From Iris pallida (taxonomy: Eukaryota; Streptophyta; Magnoliopsida; Asparagales; Iridaceae): a DNA stretch of 64,000 nt. Every line of letters starts with the position of its first letter. Positions within the stretch are counted from its first letter, which is position 1. Both the position numbers and the translations under genes were made by a program. The notes beneath the pieces are model-generated. The model made no database searches. It worked only from the letters and a program-made list of their open reading frames with translations, and was not told the DNA's origin. This document shows positions 1 through 11,683 of the stretch, one piece after another. The stretch covers positions 42,331,311-42,395,310 of the forward strand of contig JANAVB010005597.1 in the NCBI GenBank assembly GCA_029216955.1. Direction: 5' to 3'.

Positions 1-2
1 CG

Positions 3-1898
3 GATCTTCATCAAGGCGAAGATGGCCTCCCTGAAGCCCCTCAAAATGACGATGTCCTCCAGGACACCGCCGGGGGTAGTGCTGGAAACGAAGAGGCCCT
101 TCAAGACAGAGCTGAGGGCAGTCAGGCCCTTGCAGATGCGCCTGTCGAAGACGAACTCCAGAATATGGCTGGGGGTGGCCAAACACCAGGAGAAGTGACT
201 CCCCCACATGAGAGCGAGGCTGAGAGCGAAGCCTCAAATAATTCATCCATTTTCGGCCGTGTCATGACAGTATACATGACCGGAGGTGATCTTGAGACTG
301 ATGCGCCGCCACAGGACATTGTCCAGCGCATAGACTCGCTAGAGGGAGGACTCAAAACCCTCTCTGCCTCAATGCAAGCACTGACTCAAGCAGTGTTTGA
401 GATGCGGTCGGCCTTGATCAGGATACCTTCAAATGGTCCCGACCCAGGAGCCAATGGAGAGTCGAGTGTGCCCCTCCAACGGACACCCTCAGACACAGAA
501 GCACCCCGGACGTCGGAGCCCTCAAACGCTCCACTCCAGGTGGTACCTCCTTTCCTGACTCCTAGCTCCACGGAGGACGTGGTCGAAATGATCAAAGATC
601 TGCGGGAGCGCTTCGAGTCCAAGAACAGGCAGGAGGAGCGCCAGAAGATGGGCATTCCCCAGCCTTATTCCCTTGAGTGGAACAAGGTGGTTTATCCCCC
701 AAAGTATAAACTACAAATACTCACGTCGTATGACGGGAAGGACTCTCCACGACGGTACCTGACGTACTTCCAGTCGCAGACAGGGCATCTTCCGAAGGAG
801 GACGCGCTCCTCACCGGCATCTTTGTTGGGGCCCTGAAAGGGGTGGCGTATGACTAGTACTGCAGCCTCCCCGATAATTCCATATCGTCCTTCGACGACC
901 TGACACGCCTCTTCCTCGACCGCTTCTACGACGGTAGGAAGGACATGACGATGGCGTCTCTCATTGAGATACGCCAGAAGGACAAGGAAACGGTTCGGGC
1001 ATTCATCGAACGCTTCCGTCAGGCCTGCTTCAGGCTACCTCCAGGCATGCCAGAGCATGCGCTTCTCTCCGCTTGCAGTATGAACATGTTGCCTGCAGTA
1101 AAGCTCTGGCTTAACTCTACTCCCCCTCCCGACTGGAGCTCCCTAATCATCGAAGCTGAAGCTGCAGAGAAGAAGGCGGCCAATGCACGTCTTCTGGGTG
1201 TTAGCTTCCCCGCCTTTGACGATAAGGGGAAAAAGTCTGCAATCAACAACTCCGAACGAGAAACAAAGGAGAAACATGCATTGACTGTTAATGCCTCGAA
1301 GGGCGCATCTGTGCCTACTCAAAAGCCTCCACTGGCACCGAGACCCAAGGAGGTTTATTCATTCAATGATGACGACACCCTGCAACTCTTTGAGATACTG
1401 AAGCAGGGTGACAAGATCAAGCTTCCGGACCCGAAGCGGCCCGATGAAGTCGGGAAAGTGGACAACCCGAGGTACTGTCACTACCATCGGTTTGTCGGAC
1501 ACCCGACCAAGGACTGCTACGTCCTCAAAAATTACATCCAGCGCATGATCAATGCGAATGTAATCTCCGTCGACTACGAAGAGAAGACGGTGTCAGCTAA
1601 TGTGGTGTCACTTCAGTTCGGCACCTTGCCGCCGACTACCACACAAGATGGCGTCGTCCCCATCCCTAAGGCGACAATGGAGGTGGTGAACTTGCCACCC
1701 ACCCGTGACAACGTGAGTAGACTTGTTCCACTCACCACATCTCGAGGAGAGGTCCCCTGGGTTCACCCCGACCTCGTCTCCGAGGTAACTCAATCGGAGG
1801 TACGCCCTACCTCCAAAGCAAAAGGCAGGAAGATCAAGTCTTGCCGCACGGTCTCTTCTTCAACGGAAGAGGCGCTTCCTGTGCAGACGCGTGCATAA
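3..1898 (+). pseudogene. gag: gag of Tat-lineage Gypsy element 1 (5' truncated, internal stop)
   Basis: One reading frame is open from the left edge to a TAA at 1896-1898, interrupted only by a TAG at 855-857. The retrotransposon gag (capsid) region spans roughly 720-1200, with motifs such as SPRRYLTYFQSQTG before the stop and SLIEIRQKDKETVRAFIERF after it. Near 1470-1530 there is a zinc-knuckle-like CHYHRFVGHPTKDC, typical of Tat gag proteins. Gag packages the element RNA into virus-like particles. The true start lies left of the window. After the gag stop the same frame resumes, after one further stop near 2070, directly in RNase H sequence. Confidence 0.85.
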
Positions 1899-2084
1899 CA
1901 GAACTCCCAGCCCTGTGAAGCTGCCGCCAAAGTGGTGCCTCCTGGCACCATCCCTGAGGAGGGTCCATCCAAACCCTCAGCAGCCAATAAACAAAAGCAA
2001 GTGGAGGCCCATTTCGACAGACCTCTGCGGAAAGAAAATGCTTCGGGGCTAGCCAAGCCCCACAAATTTTGACATTCTGGCACA

Positions 2085-4118
2085 ATTAGCCAGTACACCT
2101 GCTCCCGAGACAATCCACTCAGAGTTCTCATGACGAAGCCAGGGTCATTAAACTCCCGGCTGGCTACATGGGCGATCCTACTAACGCCATACAACATGGT
2201 GTTTGTCCCACAGAAGGCGGTCAAGGGTCAGGCTCTGGCTAACTTTTTAGCTGCACACCCCATCCCAGAATCTTCAAAACTCTATGAAGATATCCCGGAT
2301 GAAGTCCAAGAATCAAACGTCACTGAAGGAAGCCCCGTTTGGCGGATGTTCTTCGATGGCGCTTCAAGAACGGGCCCCAACGGCCAAATCATCGCAGGAG
2401 TGGGGGTAGTCTTGGTCTCCCCCGATCAGCTGGTCATCCAGCGCGCATACTCTCTTTCGAAGTCGTGCTCCAATAATGTTGCTGAGTACAACGCACTCGT
2501 CATGGGACTCCAGCTAGCACAACAGCTGGGAATGGATCATCTGGAAGCCTACGGCGACTCGAAACTCGTCGTAAACCAGATTCGGGGGCAATACGAGGTT
2601 CGTCATAAAGATTTGATCCCTTACCATGAAGTTGCATTGAACATCATTTCAACCTTCACTGGGTTCTTCATCGAACATGTACCCCGTCTACAAAACTTGG
2701 AGGCTGACGCCCTGGCTGGCCTCGCAGCCTCATTGGTCGCGCCCCTTAGGACTCAACACTATGTCACGGTAACTGGCCGAGACTTGATTTGTCCCAGGAA
2801 CAACCTATGTTTGCAAATGGCTCACGCCATGTCGACAAACACTGATGTTAATGTCCGAGACTGGAGATTCCCGTTCATCGACTTCGCCGTCTACGGAATC
2901 CTTCCGGAAGACCCGAAGGAAGCCGTCTCAGTCAGGAGACGCTCTCTTCGATTCTACTACGATACAGCCACTAAAACGCTGTACCGATGCTCCTTCGACG
3001 GGCTTCTTCTGCGATGCCTGTCTAACGAAGAAGCAGCCGAAGTTCTTCGAGAAGCTCACGACGGAACTTGCGGAGCTCACCAACCGGGTCCTAAGTTGCA
3101 AGATCGACTGCGACGTATGGGCTACTACTGGCCAACCATGGTTGCCGACGCAGTGGAATATGCTAAGAAGTGCCATGCATGCCAACTTCATACAGACTTC
3201 ATACATACACCGTCTGAGCCGCTACATCCTACAGTCGCCTCCTGGCCCTTCGAAGCCTGGGGCATGGATATTGTAGGGCCAATCACCCCTCCTTCATCGA
3301 GAGGACACCGCTTCATCCTGGCCATCATCGACTACTTCTCCAAATGGGCAGAAGCAGTTCCACTAGCAGAAGTAAAAAGCTCCAGGGTGGTCAGCTTTAT
3401 CAAACACCATGTCATTTACCGTTTCGGGGTACCCCGGCGGATCATCCATGACAATGGTCCTCAGTTTATCAGCCACATTTTCAGCAGGTTCTGTGATAAG
3501 AATCGCATTCAGAATGTGGCCTCAACCGCCTACAATCCGGCAGCAAACGGATTGGCCGAGGCGTTCAACAAAACTATCGTCAGGCTACTCAAAAAGGTCG
3601 TGTCATCCAACAAACGCGACTGGGACGAAAAGCTTGGCGAATGCCTTTGGGCCTACCGCACAACGGTACGGACCCCAACAGGCAACACTCCATTCTCCCT
3701 GGTCTACGGGAGCGAAGCAGTACTGCCTCTCGAGATACAGATACCTTCGCTCCGCGTGGCAATCACAAACGATCTCACAGAAGAAGACAATCAACGTCGT
3801 CGTCTGCGGGAACTGGAGGCACTTGACGAAAAGCGTCTCCTAGCTCAACAACGCATCGAACTTTACCAAGCCCGTATATCACAGGCTTTCAACAAGAAGG
3901 TCAAGCAAAGAACTTTCCAAGTTGGCGACCTGGTTTTAGCAGTCAGAAGGCCAATAGTGTTAACTCATAAGACACCAGGGAAGTTCGAGCCCAAATAGGA
4001 AGGACCCTTCATCATTGAGACGGTATACTCAAACGACGCTTACCGGCTCGCCAAACCCAATGGGGACTTGTTCATGATGCCCATCAACGGCAAGTTCCTA
4101 AAGAAGTACTATTCTTGA
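2085..4118 (+). pseudogene. pol: pol remnant: RNase H and integrase (protease and RT deleted)
   Basis: This stretch is in the same frame as gag. It opens in the RT/RNase H connection (NPLRVLMTKPGSLNSRLATW), so protease and reverse transcriptase are gone. The archaeal-type RNase H lies at about 2340-2730 with its acidic residues in FFDGAS, NVAEYNAL, YGDSKL and EADALA. Integrase follows with an HHCC zinc finger (REAHDGTCGAHQ, KKCHACQ) and the DDE core in MDIVGP, HDNGPQF and GLAEAFNKT. A TAG at 3996-3998 interrupts the C-terminal domain; the frame continues to a TGA at 4116-4118 after MPINGKFLKKYYS. The protein would have inserted element DNA; here it is a relic. Confidence 0.9.
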
Positions 4119-4217
4119 CATCTTCCAAGACATGTATTTCTCCAAACAACCTTTTTTCACAAAATCAAACGCTTCCGGAACCCAGCTGTTCCGTGGCATC
4201 CTTCCGTAGAAAGATAA

Positions 4218-4514
4218 CCACGTCCACATTACCTCTGAGTTGTCTCTCTACATCCTACAAAGCGGAACCTTACATTTCGTAAGCTTACGCTATCCTTCAT
4301 GTTTACCACATCCACATTATCTCTGAGTAAACATCCCGTACAAACAACTCCTGTGTTGTCGTACATTGATCGCAGAATTTCCACGTCCACATTACCTCTG
4401 AGTTGTTCAGCGTATCCCCCAGGATCATTCCTACCACGTCCATAAATACCTCTGAGTAGGAAGATTCTATCATTTGAACCTAATGATTGCCATGTCCACA
4501 TTACCTCTGAGCAA
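4218..4514 (+). repeat. Five spaced copies of a ~22-bp motif
   Basis: The motif CCACGTCCACATTACC followed by TCTGAG recurs at 4218, 4307, 4381, 4434 and 4490 with small changes and irregular spacing (53-89 bp). It lies between the end of pol and the 3' end of the antisense gene. One related copy occurs at the equivalent place in element 2 (13869-13890), so the motif predates their divergence. The remaining DNA from 4119 to 4725 shows nothing coding. Confidence 0.8.
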
Positions 4515-4725
4515 ACATGTTGGTTCCTTCAAACTTATTATCTGTACCTAAAAACCAAGGTGCACAAAAGATAATAGGTCCACACAAATCATCAAGTTCA
4601 TGATATCAAAAATGAACACATCACAAAAAAGATTGTTTATTTCTTTATTTTCTAGAAAAGAGAGAGTACAGAAATACGCTATTCCCCCCAGCAAGAGTTG
4701 CAAAAACACATAAAAAGAAGAGAAG

Positions 4726-7700
4726 CTACAGTCCCCGATCCTCTCCAGGATGGGATGAGAGCTCTCTGACTCGACGTCTCAGGTCGGCAGTGCGAGTTTC
4801 CACAGTCGCCTGGACTCGCAGCTCGGCTTCTTGACGCATTAATCCGACAGCCTCAGCGGAAGTTTTACTCTCATACTTCTCATCAAGCTGTCTTCGCTGC
4901 TGAGCCAAAGCAAGGGTCCGCTGAGTAAGAGTCGCTTCCTCCTGCTTGAATGCCACGTGTTCGGCCAGGACACGATCAGCTTCTAGTTGAAGTTGGGCCC
5001 GCTGGTCTTCAAGACGGCGCATCTGAGCATCAACCTCTGCGATGTTAGCGTCCACCGCAGCCCGCTTCTCCGTCGTCTTCTCCATAGATTGAGACAACTG
5101 CTCCGCCGCAGCCTCAGTCCCAGCCAATTCACGCTCCCAACTGCTCACATCAGCTCGATGGGAAGCCTCGATTTCAGCCATCAACTTCCCTATCTCTGCA
5201 TCTATCAAGACAGAGAGGTCATTTCGTTGGATGCGCTGCAGTTCCGTGAGCCGCTCGTCCAGCTCAATCACTGAAACTTCCAGTATTTCGGCCATATGGT
5301 CAAGGCCCGGGTGAACGCGGATCAGCTCAATACAAGGCATTGCCAAAGCTTTTGCTGCCGCAAAGCTCCCCTTGGCATCCATCACTGCAGATACACCTTT
5401 CTCCAGCATTTTGTACACTCCCTCGACGAGGAACTTCACATACTCGTCGGCTTCCGCCAGCACCTGCGGTGTCATAGCAGGAGTTGGGGGAGCTACTACA
5501 GTTTGCGGACCGGAGGAAGATCCGCCAACCTCGATCTAAGAGGTTTGAACCTCGGCAGCAATAGGCTCTTCATCAACAGGGCCCAGACTGCTAGCCCGAG
5601 GAGCCGAAGGAACAGAAGGAGCCGGCACATGCGTCGTGATAGTACCCTAAATGGAAGGAGCAACAGAGGATTCCACACCCTTACCCTTCTCAAGCCCGGA
5701 GAAATCACCGACGTCAACGGCCACCTCTTCTACCCCCGACGTTCTATCTGCATCAGCTACCTCCCCCGACAAAACGGGGAGATCAACATTTATCTCCTGG
5801 CCAGCCCCAGGAGACAAGACCGGCAGAAGGGTCTCATTCTTCTCAAGTCCCTCTACAGGGACAGAATCTGTCACTACCGCCTGATCGGTAGCCATCTCTA
5901 TGTCCATGGTTGAAGCCAAGGAAGGATTTGGCAATGATTCAGCCGACCTCCCCTCATCATGACAAGGAGGGGAATCAACCCTCTCCTCTATCCTCACTGC
6001 TTCTGCTGCCCCCGCAACAGACTCCTGCAGCTCCGGAGCGATGTCATCGGAAGATGATGAACTCCATTCCTCTTCATCACCAGGAAGCTGCGCACTTGCT
6101 AAACCTTCGATATGTGAAGCCTCCGCTGTGGCCTTCGTCACCTCGGAAGCTGCTGCACCCTCAGGGTCCCTCCTGACATAACTCGGGGATACTGGAACCT
6201 CCACGATGACAGTATCCTCCGGATCTTCCTCCATGAGAGACATCATTGTCGGCGGGATACGCACTCCAGGCGAGCTCGCCATCTCTTCTCGCCTACTCTC
6301 ACCCGACTTTGGGGTACGAGGTTTTCTTTTTAGCGGCTCCTACAAAAGAAGATCAGGCCTCGTCAGTGGCGGAACCAAAATCAGATTTAGTAGGATGTCC
6401 TTACCTCTTCGGACGCCGAATCCGATGACACCGTCGATAACGATGCCTTCTTCTGCTTCTTCGACACAAGAGATTCAGCCCCTGTATCTGCACATCATTT
6501 CGATCGATCGCCAGAAGGTTCTGCTTGTGATGCGGAGGGGGCACTCCGTTGACCCACCCCTGACAGACGATGCGGCTGGGCCTTCACTGGCGTATCCCTA
6601 GTCGCTGCTAACTGGGTGCCTGCGATAAGGCTGGTCTTCCTGTCATATCCGGAGGGCGGGGCAGCCATAACACAGTAAAATTTGGCGGTCGAGTAAAGAA
6701 TGGGCGGCCGCGGATCGGGGACGGGCAACGTAAAACGAGCTCCGGTACATCCGGCATTATAGTAATGTCAAGCTCGTGCACCATCCAACAAACTTCCAAC
6801 ATACCCCAGGGTATTACTGGGGTTATCCAACATCATCTGAGCATAACCAAATTGTCGCGCAAAGCGGCTCGGCAAGTATGGTTCCAGGTAGCACTGATTC
6901 CTGTTCCGGTACACCAGATGGGACGGCCGGATACTTTGCAACCAGCGGAATCCCCATTGAGGCAGAGTGGTGGTACCTTCGCCCAGGTCTCTTAAATCCT
7001 TGTTGGCCTCAAAACCCAAATAGATGGGACCAACTTTGGTGATCTCCCAACCCTGAAGACGGGATAAAACCTTTCTACAAACCGGGACACCAGTATGCGA
7101 CCAGCTTCTCCGATGGAAACGACGAAGGAATGCATCTCCAGCCATATAATCTCCTTCCGAGCCTGGGCTCATCACACTGGGATGATGCAAAATCAGCCAT
7201 CCCATCAAATAGTGAAACGGCAGTTCAGCGCGCGGGAAGTTATTGTTTCGGCCTCTGTCATGAATCACATTTCCAGCAAACTCTCTCAAACCTCGCTGCA
7301 GGTTACACACCATTGCGGGAAGAAGAGCCAAACGCCGGCCGAAAACCAGCTTCACGGCTGGCAGGATTAAGTTTCGGGTCATCCTCTCTACGGCACCGGA
7401 TCCGCCCGCGAACACGCAATCCCGGAGCCATATCATCAGGTAGGATGCCAACACCGCCTTGGGTGACATCCGATAAGCAAGATGCCAGAAGCAGCTGTAG
7501 GAGCGTGCATCTGACTGCTGGTCCTCATTTCCTCGGGGATTTTTCTCCCCAAACCTGCTCATTTCGGACAACACTTCACTACGAGAGAGCGCCGGTGGAG
7601 TGGAAAATTGTGAAGGATCCTTCTTGTCTTGTTTAAAGACATAATCTCTCCAAGCGGTCACATGAGGCTGCGTCCCGTTCCTATCCCGCCTCTGCATATA

Positions 7701-9179
7701 GTAATGATGACTCGCCACTTCCTTGAAGACGGCCGTCATCTCCTCAGCCCTGTCCCCCAGGACTTGAAATTCCTCATTGGTTGGAAAGTACTCTTCATAG
7801 GGTTCCGACCCCCAAGGGAGTTTAGACACCTCATACATCTCATGAAGTGCGAGCCCTAATTCTTCTACCGGAGTAAAGAAGGTCCCGGTATGGATATCAA
7901 ACATCTCCAGGAGTGCGAGGAACATGTGCCTATTAAGGTCAACACCCGCCTGGGTAGCACGGATCGCGGCAGTCAACCCGATCTCTCGGAGCTCAGTCCG
8001 AAACCGCGACAAGATCCAGAGCGTCAGTTTATCCCATTTGGAGACGTAATGGCACCAACCCTCCACCCGAAACTCTCCTGTCGGGTAGGAACGTTCCATC
8101 AAAAACATACGATGTGTAAAAGTCGAAGTACTATAAGCAAACGTATCAATGGGTACATCACTGTAGAGGCTCCCAGGACGTAAAGTCCGCCAAGTGTAAG
8201 AAGACCCAGACCGTACAACGGTCAAAACATCCCTTTGGTCGGAAGTAGAATCAATTTGGATGATACCAGTCACCGCTCCCCCCTGAGAAGGGGTAAGCTC
8301 CCAAGACATTCTCCTCTGGGAAACAAGGCAACAGAAGGACGTCAAAGGCCACTGACGTTCAAGTTGCTTAACAGTCATATGCACTCTATTCGCAGTAAAG
8401 AACCAGTCCTCCTTGACCTTCAGTACTGACAAGTCAGTAGAAGTGAGACGGTCTCCAAACAGGAACTCAGGCTTCAGGAAGGTCACTTTATCAGATGTGG
8501 AGGGTTTAATAACTCCACGCTCCATCATCCGTTTGAGGAACCAATACTGCTGTTCACGGATTAGGGTCATTCTCTCAGGAGGCTGATCCAGCATAAGAGC
8601 ATCTTGAGCAGGGTTTATCACTTCCTCGTTATGCTCTACTCCCATTTGGTTGAAGGCAGCCTCCAAGAAAACTTCACTCAAAAGCGGGATTACCATCGAC
8701 ACTAGTAAAAGATCAGAAAAAGTCAGAAGAGAACACACAAATGTGTCTAAAGGAGAAAACTGCGGCGCATCATCAGGGTTTGAACCCATGCGCGTCAGCA
8801 GTATAGCCTTGGCGCATCTTTAGGGTTTGAACCCATGCGCGTCAGCAGTATAGCCTTGGCACATCTTCAGGGTTTGAACCCATACGCGTCAGCAGTATGG
8901 CCTCGGCGCATCATCAGGGTTTGAACCCATGCGCGTCAGCAGTATAGCCTCGGCGCATCACCAGGGTTTAAACCCATGCGCGTCGGCGGGCAAAGACCGC
9001 GGCACATCATTAAAGACTCAAGGCCTATGTGCGTTGGCGTACGGACAATGAGACTTACCAACCACCTCCGGCCGAACTTCGACAGGCCGACGAGGAACGA
9101 CAGCCGCCGCAACTTCCGCGGACTCCTTCGCTTTCTCCTTTCCCTTGCCGGCAGCACCGCGAGGAGTCTTGGGAGCCAT
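4726..9179 (-). pseudogene. Antisense PMD-like gene of Tat element 1, broken copy
   Basis: Exon 1 runs 9179-9059 (begins MAPKTPRGAAGKGKEK) and ends at a GTAAGT donor. Exon 2 starts at 8701 after a TTACTAG acceptor, in matching phase. The core (about 8700-6770) resembles the plant mobile domain: TGTFFTPVEELGLALHEM, IRPSHLVYRNRNQCYLEPYL and LPSRFARQFGY align with the copy in element 2. A TGA at 6768-6770 replaces the Trp of that copy. Sequence continues in frame to 6495, then shifts frame and resumes through a spliced acidic segment (about 6340-5480, with stops near 5649 and 5538). It ends in a coiled coil (5475-4726, rich in A, E, Q, R). A poly(A) signal lies at 4649-4644. The function is unknown; PMD families occur in both host proteins and transposable elements. 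Confidence 0.75.
8764..9005 (-). repeat. 47-bp minisatellite inside intron 1 of the antisense gene
   Basis: About five direct copies of a 47-bp unit start at 8764, 8811, 8858, 8905 and 8952. Each contains GGGTTTGAACCCATGCGCG and GTCAGCAGTATAG. The array lies entirely between the inferred splice donor (9058) and acceptor (8702). The unit carries the ATGCGC word that is scattered through the LTR of the same element. Confidence 0.9.
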
Positions 9180-9274
9180 TCTCTCGAGGAAGGAGAAGTT
9201 AGGGTTTTTGAAGAAGAAACTCTAAAGAAGCAGAGGCACAGAGAAGAAGAACCCTTTCTCTCTCCAACTCTTAC

Positions 9275-9284
9275 CTATTTATAG
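9275..9284 (-). promoter_or_regulatory. TATA box for the antisense gene of element 1
   Basis: The minus strand reads CTATAAATAG, a strong plant TATA box, 96 bp upstream of the inferred ATG at 9179. Element 2 has the identical decamer 97 bp upstream of its antisense ATG. This conserved spacing supports real antisense promoters. Confidence 0.75.
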
Positions 9285-9526
9285 GGCTTGGTCGCACGCG
9301 TGAACAGATGACGTGTGATCTCAGCCGTCGCCTCGGGTTCTGTTCAAGGATAGCAGCAAATAAAACCAAAAGATCATCATTAATCTTTTCGGTTACCGAG
9401 GCACCATCATCATTAAATGAGAAGAGCATGCGCCCGAACAGGCATGCGCCCAGAAATCATGCGCCCTGACCTCCATGCTTCTTATTTAAAGTATTCCAAA
9501 ACTTATTCAAAAGTTTTGAAAACTTT

Positions 9527-9534
9527 GAAGGGGG
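9527..9534 (+). other. Polypurine tract of element 1
   Basis: GAAGGGGG lies just before the 3' LTR (3-bp gap, then TGTAG). The same context, AACTTTGAAGGGGGTCTTGT, precedes the LTR of element 2 at 18863-18870. This tract primes plus-strand synthesis in LTR retrotransposons. Confidence 0.8.
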
Positions 9535-9537
9535 TCT

Positions 9538-11683
9538 TGTAGAAGCATGGAATTTCACAAACAGAAAGCCCATGCGCCAGACACTACATGCGCTAGAACT
9601 CAAACGAAGAACTTCACAGCAAGATCAATAAGGATAGACATTTGAAGAAGGACTTTTTATTTTATATAGAAGTCTATTACATGTCTAAGAAAAGGTTGTA
9701 CAAAGGAGAACTTCTACAAAGGAAAGATCCTAAGTCTACAGCCAGCAGCCACCATGCGCCTTCAGATAAGCGCAGCAGCCACCATGCGCCATCAGTCAGG
9801 CGCAGCAGACCTCATGCGCCTCCAACCAGGCGCATCCTACCATATCTTCAGCAGCTCAGTTATGTACATCCAGCCCAGCTATGTGCATTCCTTCAGCCAA
9901 ATTCTTCCAGCCAGGCTCACCTGGCCGAGCAGAGCCCAGTGCCGCTCTTCCAGCCAGGATCCACAAAGCATTTAACCCTCTGGCTGGAACCAAGGAAGAG
10001 AGGAGCACGGCAAAGCTGTGGCCAGGGGAGGCTTCGAAAGAGCCTCCAAAGCCCAAGGAAGACCGTGATCGAAATCATGGCACAAGGAAGCTCTCAACAC
10101 AACCAGAGTGGGCGACACCCACTTTGAAGGAAGAGAGAGCCTAGCACCACCATTCCGATCTACGGCTCTTCCGGAACAACGGAGACGAGGCCCGAACATC
10201 CCTATCTTTGGATGCAACAGGCACCTTCCGCCTGCCTCAGAAGCCCTCGACTCCGTCTTTTGGATGTAACAGTTACCTTCAAGTGCATCGAAGACAACAC
10301 AGCGTCTCATCTTTACCCTCGGGAGCACTTCGTCAACAGAATGCACCCGCATGTTCAAGTTCATATTGGAAGTACGTGAGGGAATGAGAAGCAAATCTTC
10401 TCTCCATGCCACTATTTATAGGCCGGGCAGATCAAACCCACGCACCAAGTGGATGGCCCTCCGAATTCCGTGTAATGAATTTACATTAAATGGATGAACC
10501 GGACGCCTCGAATTCAGCCAAACGGCTATTTATGGCACTCGAAGAGCGAGACAGCCACATCATTAAAAGACATGTCCGATGCGCCAGCCAGACAGCGCAT
10601 CACACAGACGCGCCCTTCGGCATCAGGCGCATCACACAGACGCGCCTTACAATACTCGGCGCATTACAGAAGGTGCGCCCCCACACATCTCCATACCGAG
10701 TGGAACGCCAACCGACGCGTCCACTCAGCTGTCCATCGAACGTCACCAATATTAAATGCTGAACTGACAGAGTTGGCAGCACGCCTCCCGAAGTCTGAAC
10801 AGTTGACAGCTTTTCAGAAAATGAAGCGTCGGCAACGTCAGCATCATCATGACTTTGTTTCGACGGCTACTGCCACGTGGCCACTCCACCATCAGCATGC
10901 GCCTCTACGGCCATGCGTCCAAATCAGCATGCGCCTCAAAAGCCATGCGCCTCAGACTGCTCTCTGATCCCGAAAGACAGAAGGAAAGTCGCCTGCATGC
11001 GCCTCAAAAGCCATGCGCCCCAAATGGTTTGTAACTCCTAAAGGTTATGAGCAGCAGCCTCCTCCTGCGCCCAATCCAAGGCGCAGCCCACCAGATCACT
11101 CCTCTCCACCAAATCCGAGATCTTCGAACCATGAGTCGACGACACGTATCTTTTGACTCAACTCATCCAAGATTTCAGCAACGGAAAAATCTTCTCTCTG
11201 CTACGTGCCGGCTCACAACAGCAGTATGAAGAGTTCTCTCCCTCGATCAGGGTGCAGCATCCGTGCGCCTCCATCAGCAACCTCCACGTGGCATCCCCAC
11301 ACCGGCACATCCTGTATACGCGCATGAGCAGCCAGCCTGCAAAACTATAAATAGAAGGGTCATCTCCTTCACGCACACACAGAGACTCAGAACACACAAG
11401 ACTCAAAAAGAATCCACAACAGAGAATCACCAGAGAGGCAGTCCTAGACACTCAACGTCTTCCTCCTCTCAGCAAGCTCCAGCACCTAGAGCAATCAACA
11501 CCTTCAGAGAACCGATAACCGCCGTCAGCCGGTCAACGGAGTCAACGCATTACCACTCGCTCCATTGGCACTAAGGACCCAGCTTAAACAAAAGTGTACT
11601 CCTAGGACTACATCTAAGTCCTATATTGTATCACTGTTCTGTTTGTATTAAGATTTCAATCAAAACAATTTTAATGGCAAACA
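9538..11683 (+). repeat. 3' LTR of Tat element 1 (2,146 bp)
   Basis: It begins TGTAGAAGC after the polypurine tract and ends GGCAAACA, the same terminal word as the LTR of element 2. It is rich in dispersed CATGCGCC words (more than ten between about 9425 and 11020). A sense TATA box lies at 11345-11354, and a minus-strand TATA-like CTATAAATAG lies near 10412-10421. No convincing coding region is present. The 5' LTR is not in the window, so age cannot be estimated. Confidence 0.8.
11345..11354 (+). promoter_or_regulatory. LTR promoter TATA box, element 1
   Basis: CTATAAATAG lies about 330 bp before the LTR end. It is the likely sense promoter at the U3/R boundary, and matches the decamer at 19475 in element 2. 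Confidence 0.7.

Larger units (their letters stand above)
1..11683 (+). mobile_element. Ty3/Gypsy Tat-lineage retrotransposon 1, left end cut by window
   Basis: The visible order is gag, archaeal-type RNase H, integrase, a long antisense gene, a polypurine tract and a 3' LTR. A second RNase H and an additional gene downstream of pol are known traits of the Tat lineage (Grande, Retand, RIRE2). Protease and reverse transcriptase are missing, and gag, pol and the antisense gene all carry stops, so the element cannot move by itself. Its right end at 11683 (ending GCAAACA) joins the middle of a related element, which implies a nested insertion. The 5' LTR and left target duplication would lie outside the window; the expected right duplication is AGTAA at 11684-11688. 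Confidence 0.85.

Noticed and set aside
8764..9005. tRNA or CRISPR-like array suggested by GGGTTTGAACCC repeats
   Set aside because: There is no cloverleaf, the units are fully tandem without unique spacers, and the genome is eukaryotic.
9642..11574. Several open frames of 60-160 codons within the 3' LTR of element 1
   Set aside because: They overlap dispersed ATGCGCC repeats, overlap one another in several frames and have no homologue in the LTR of element 2.
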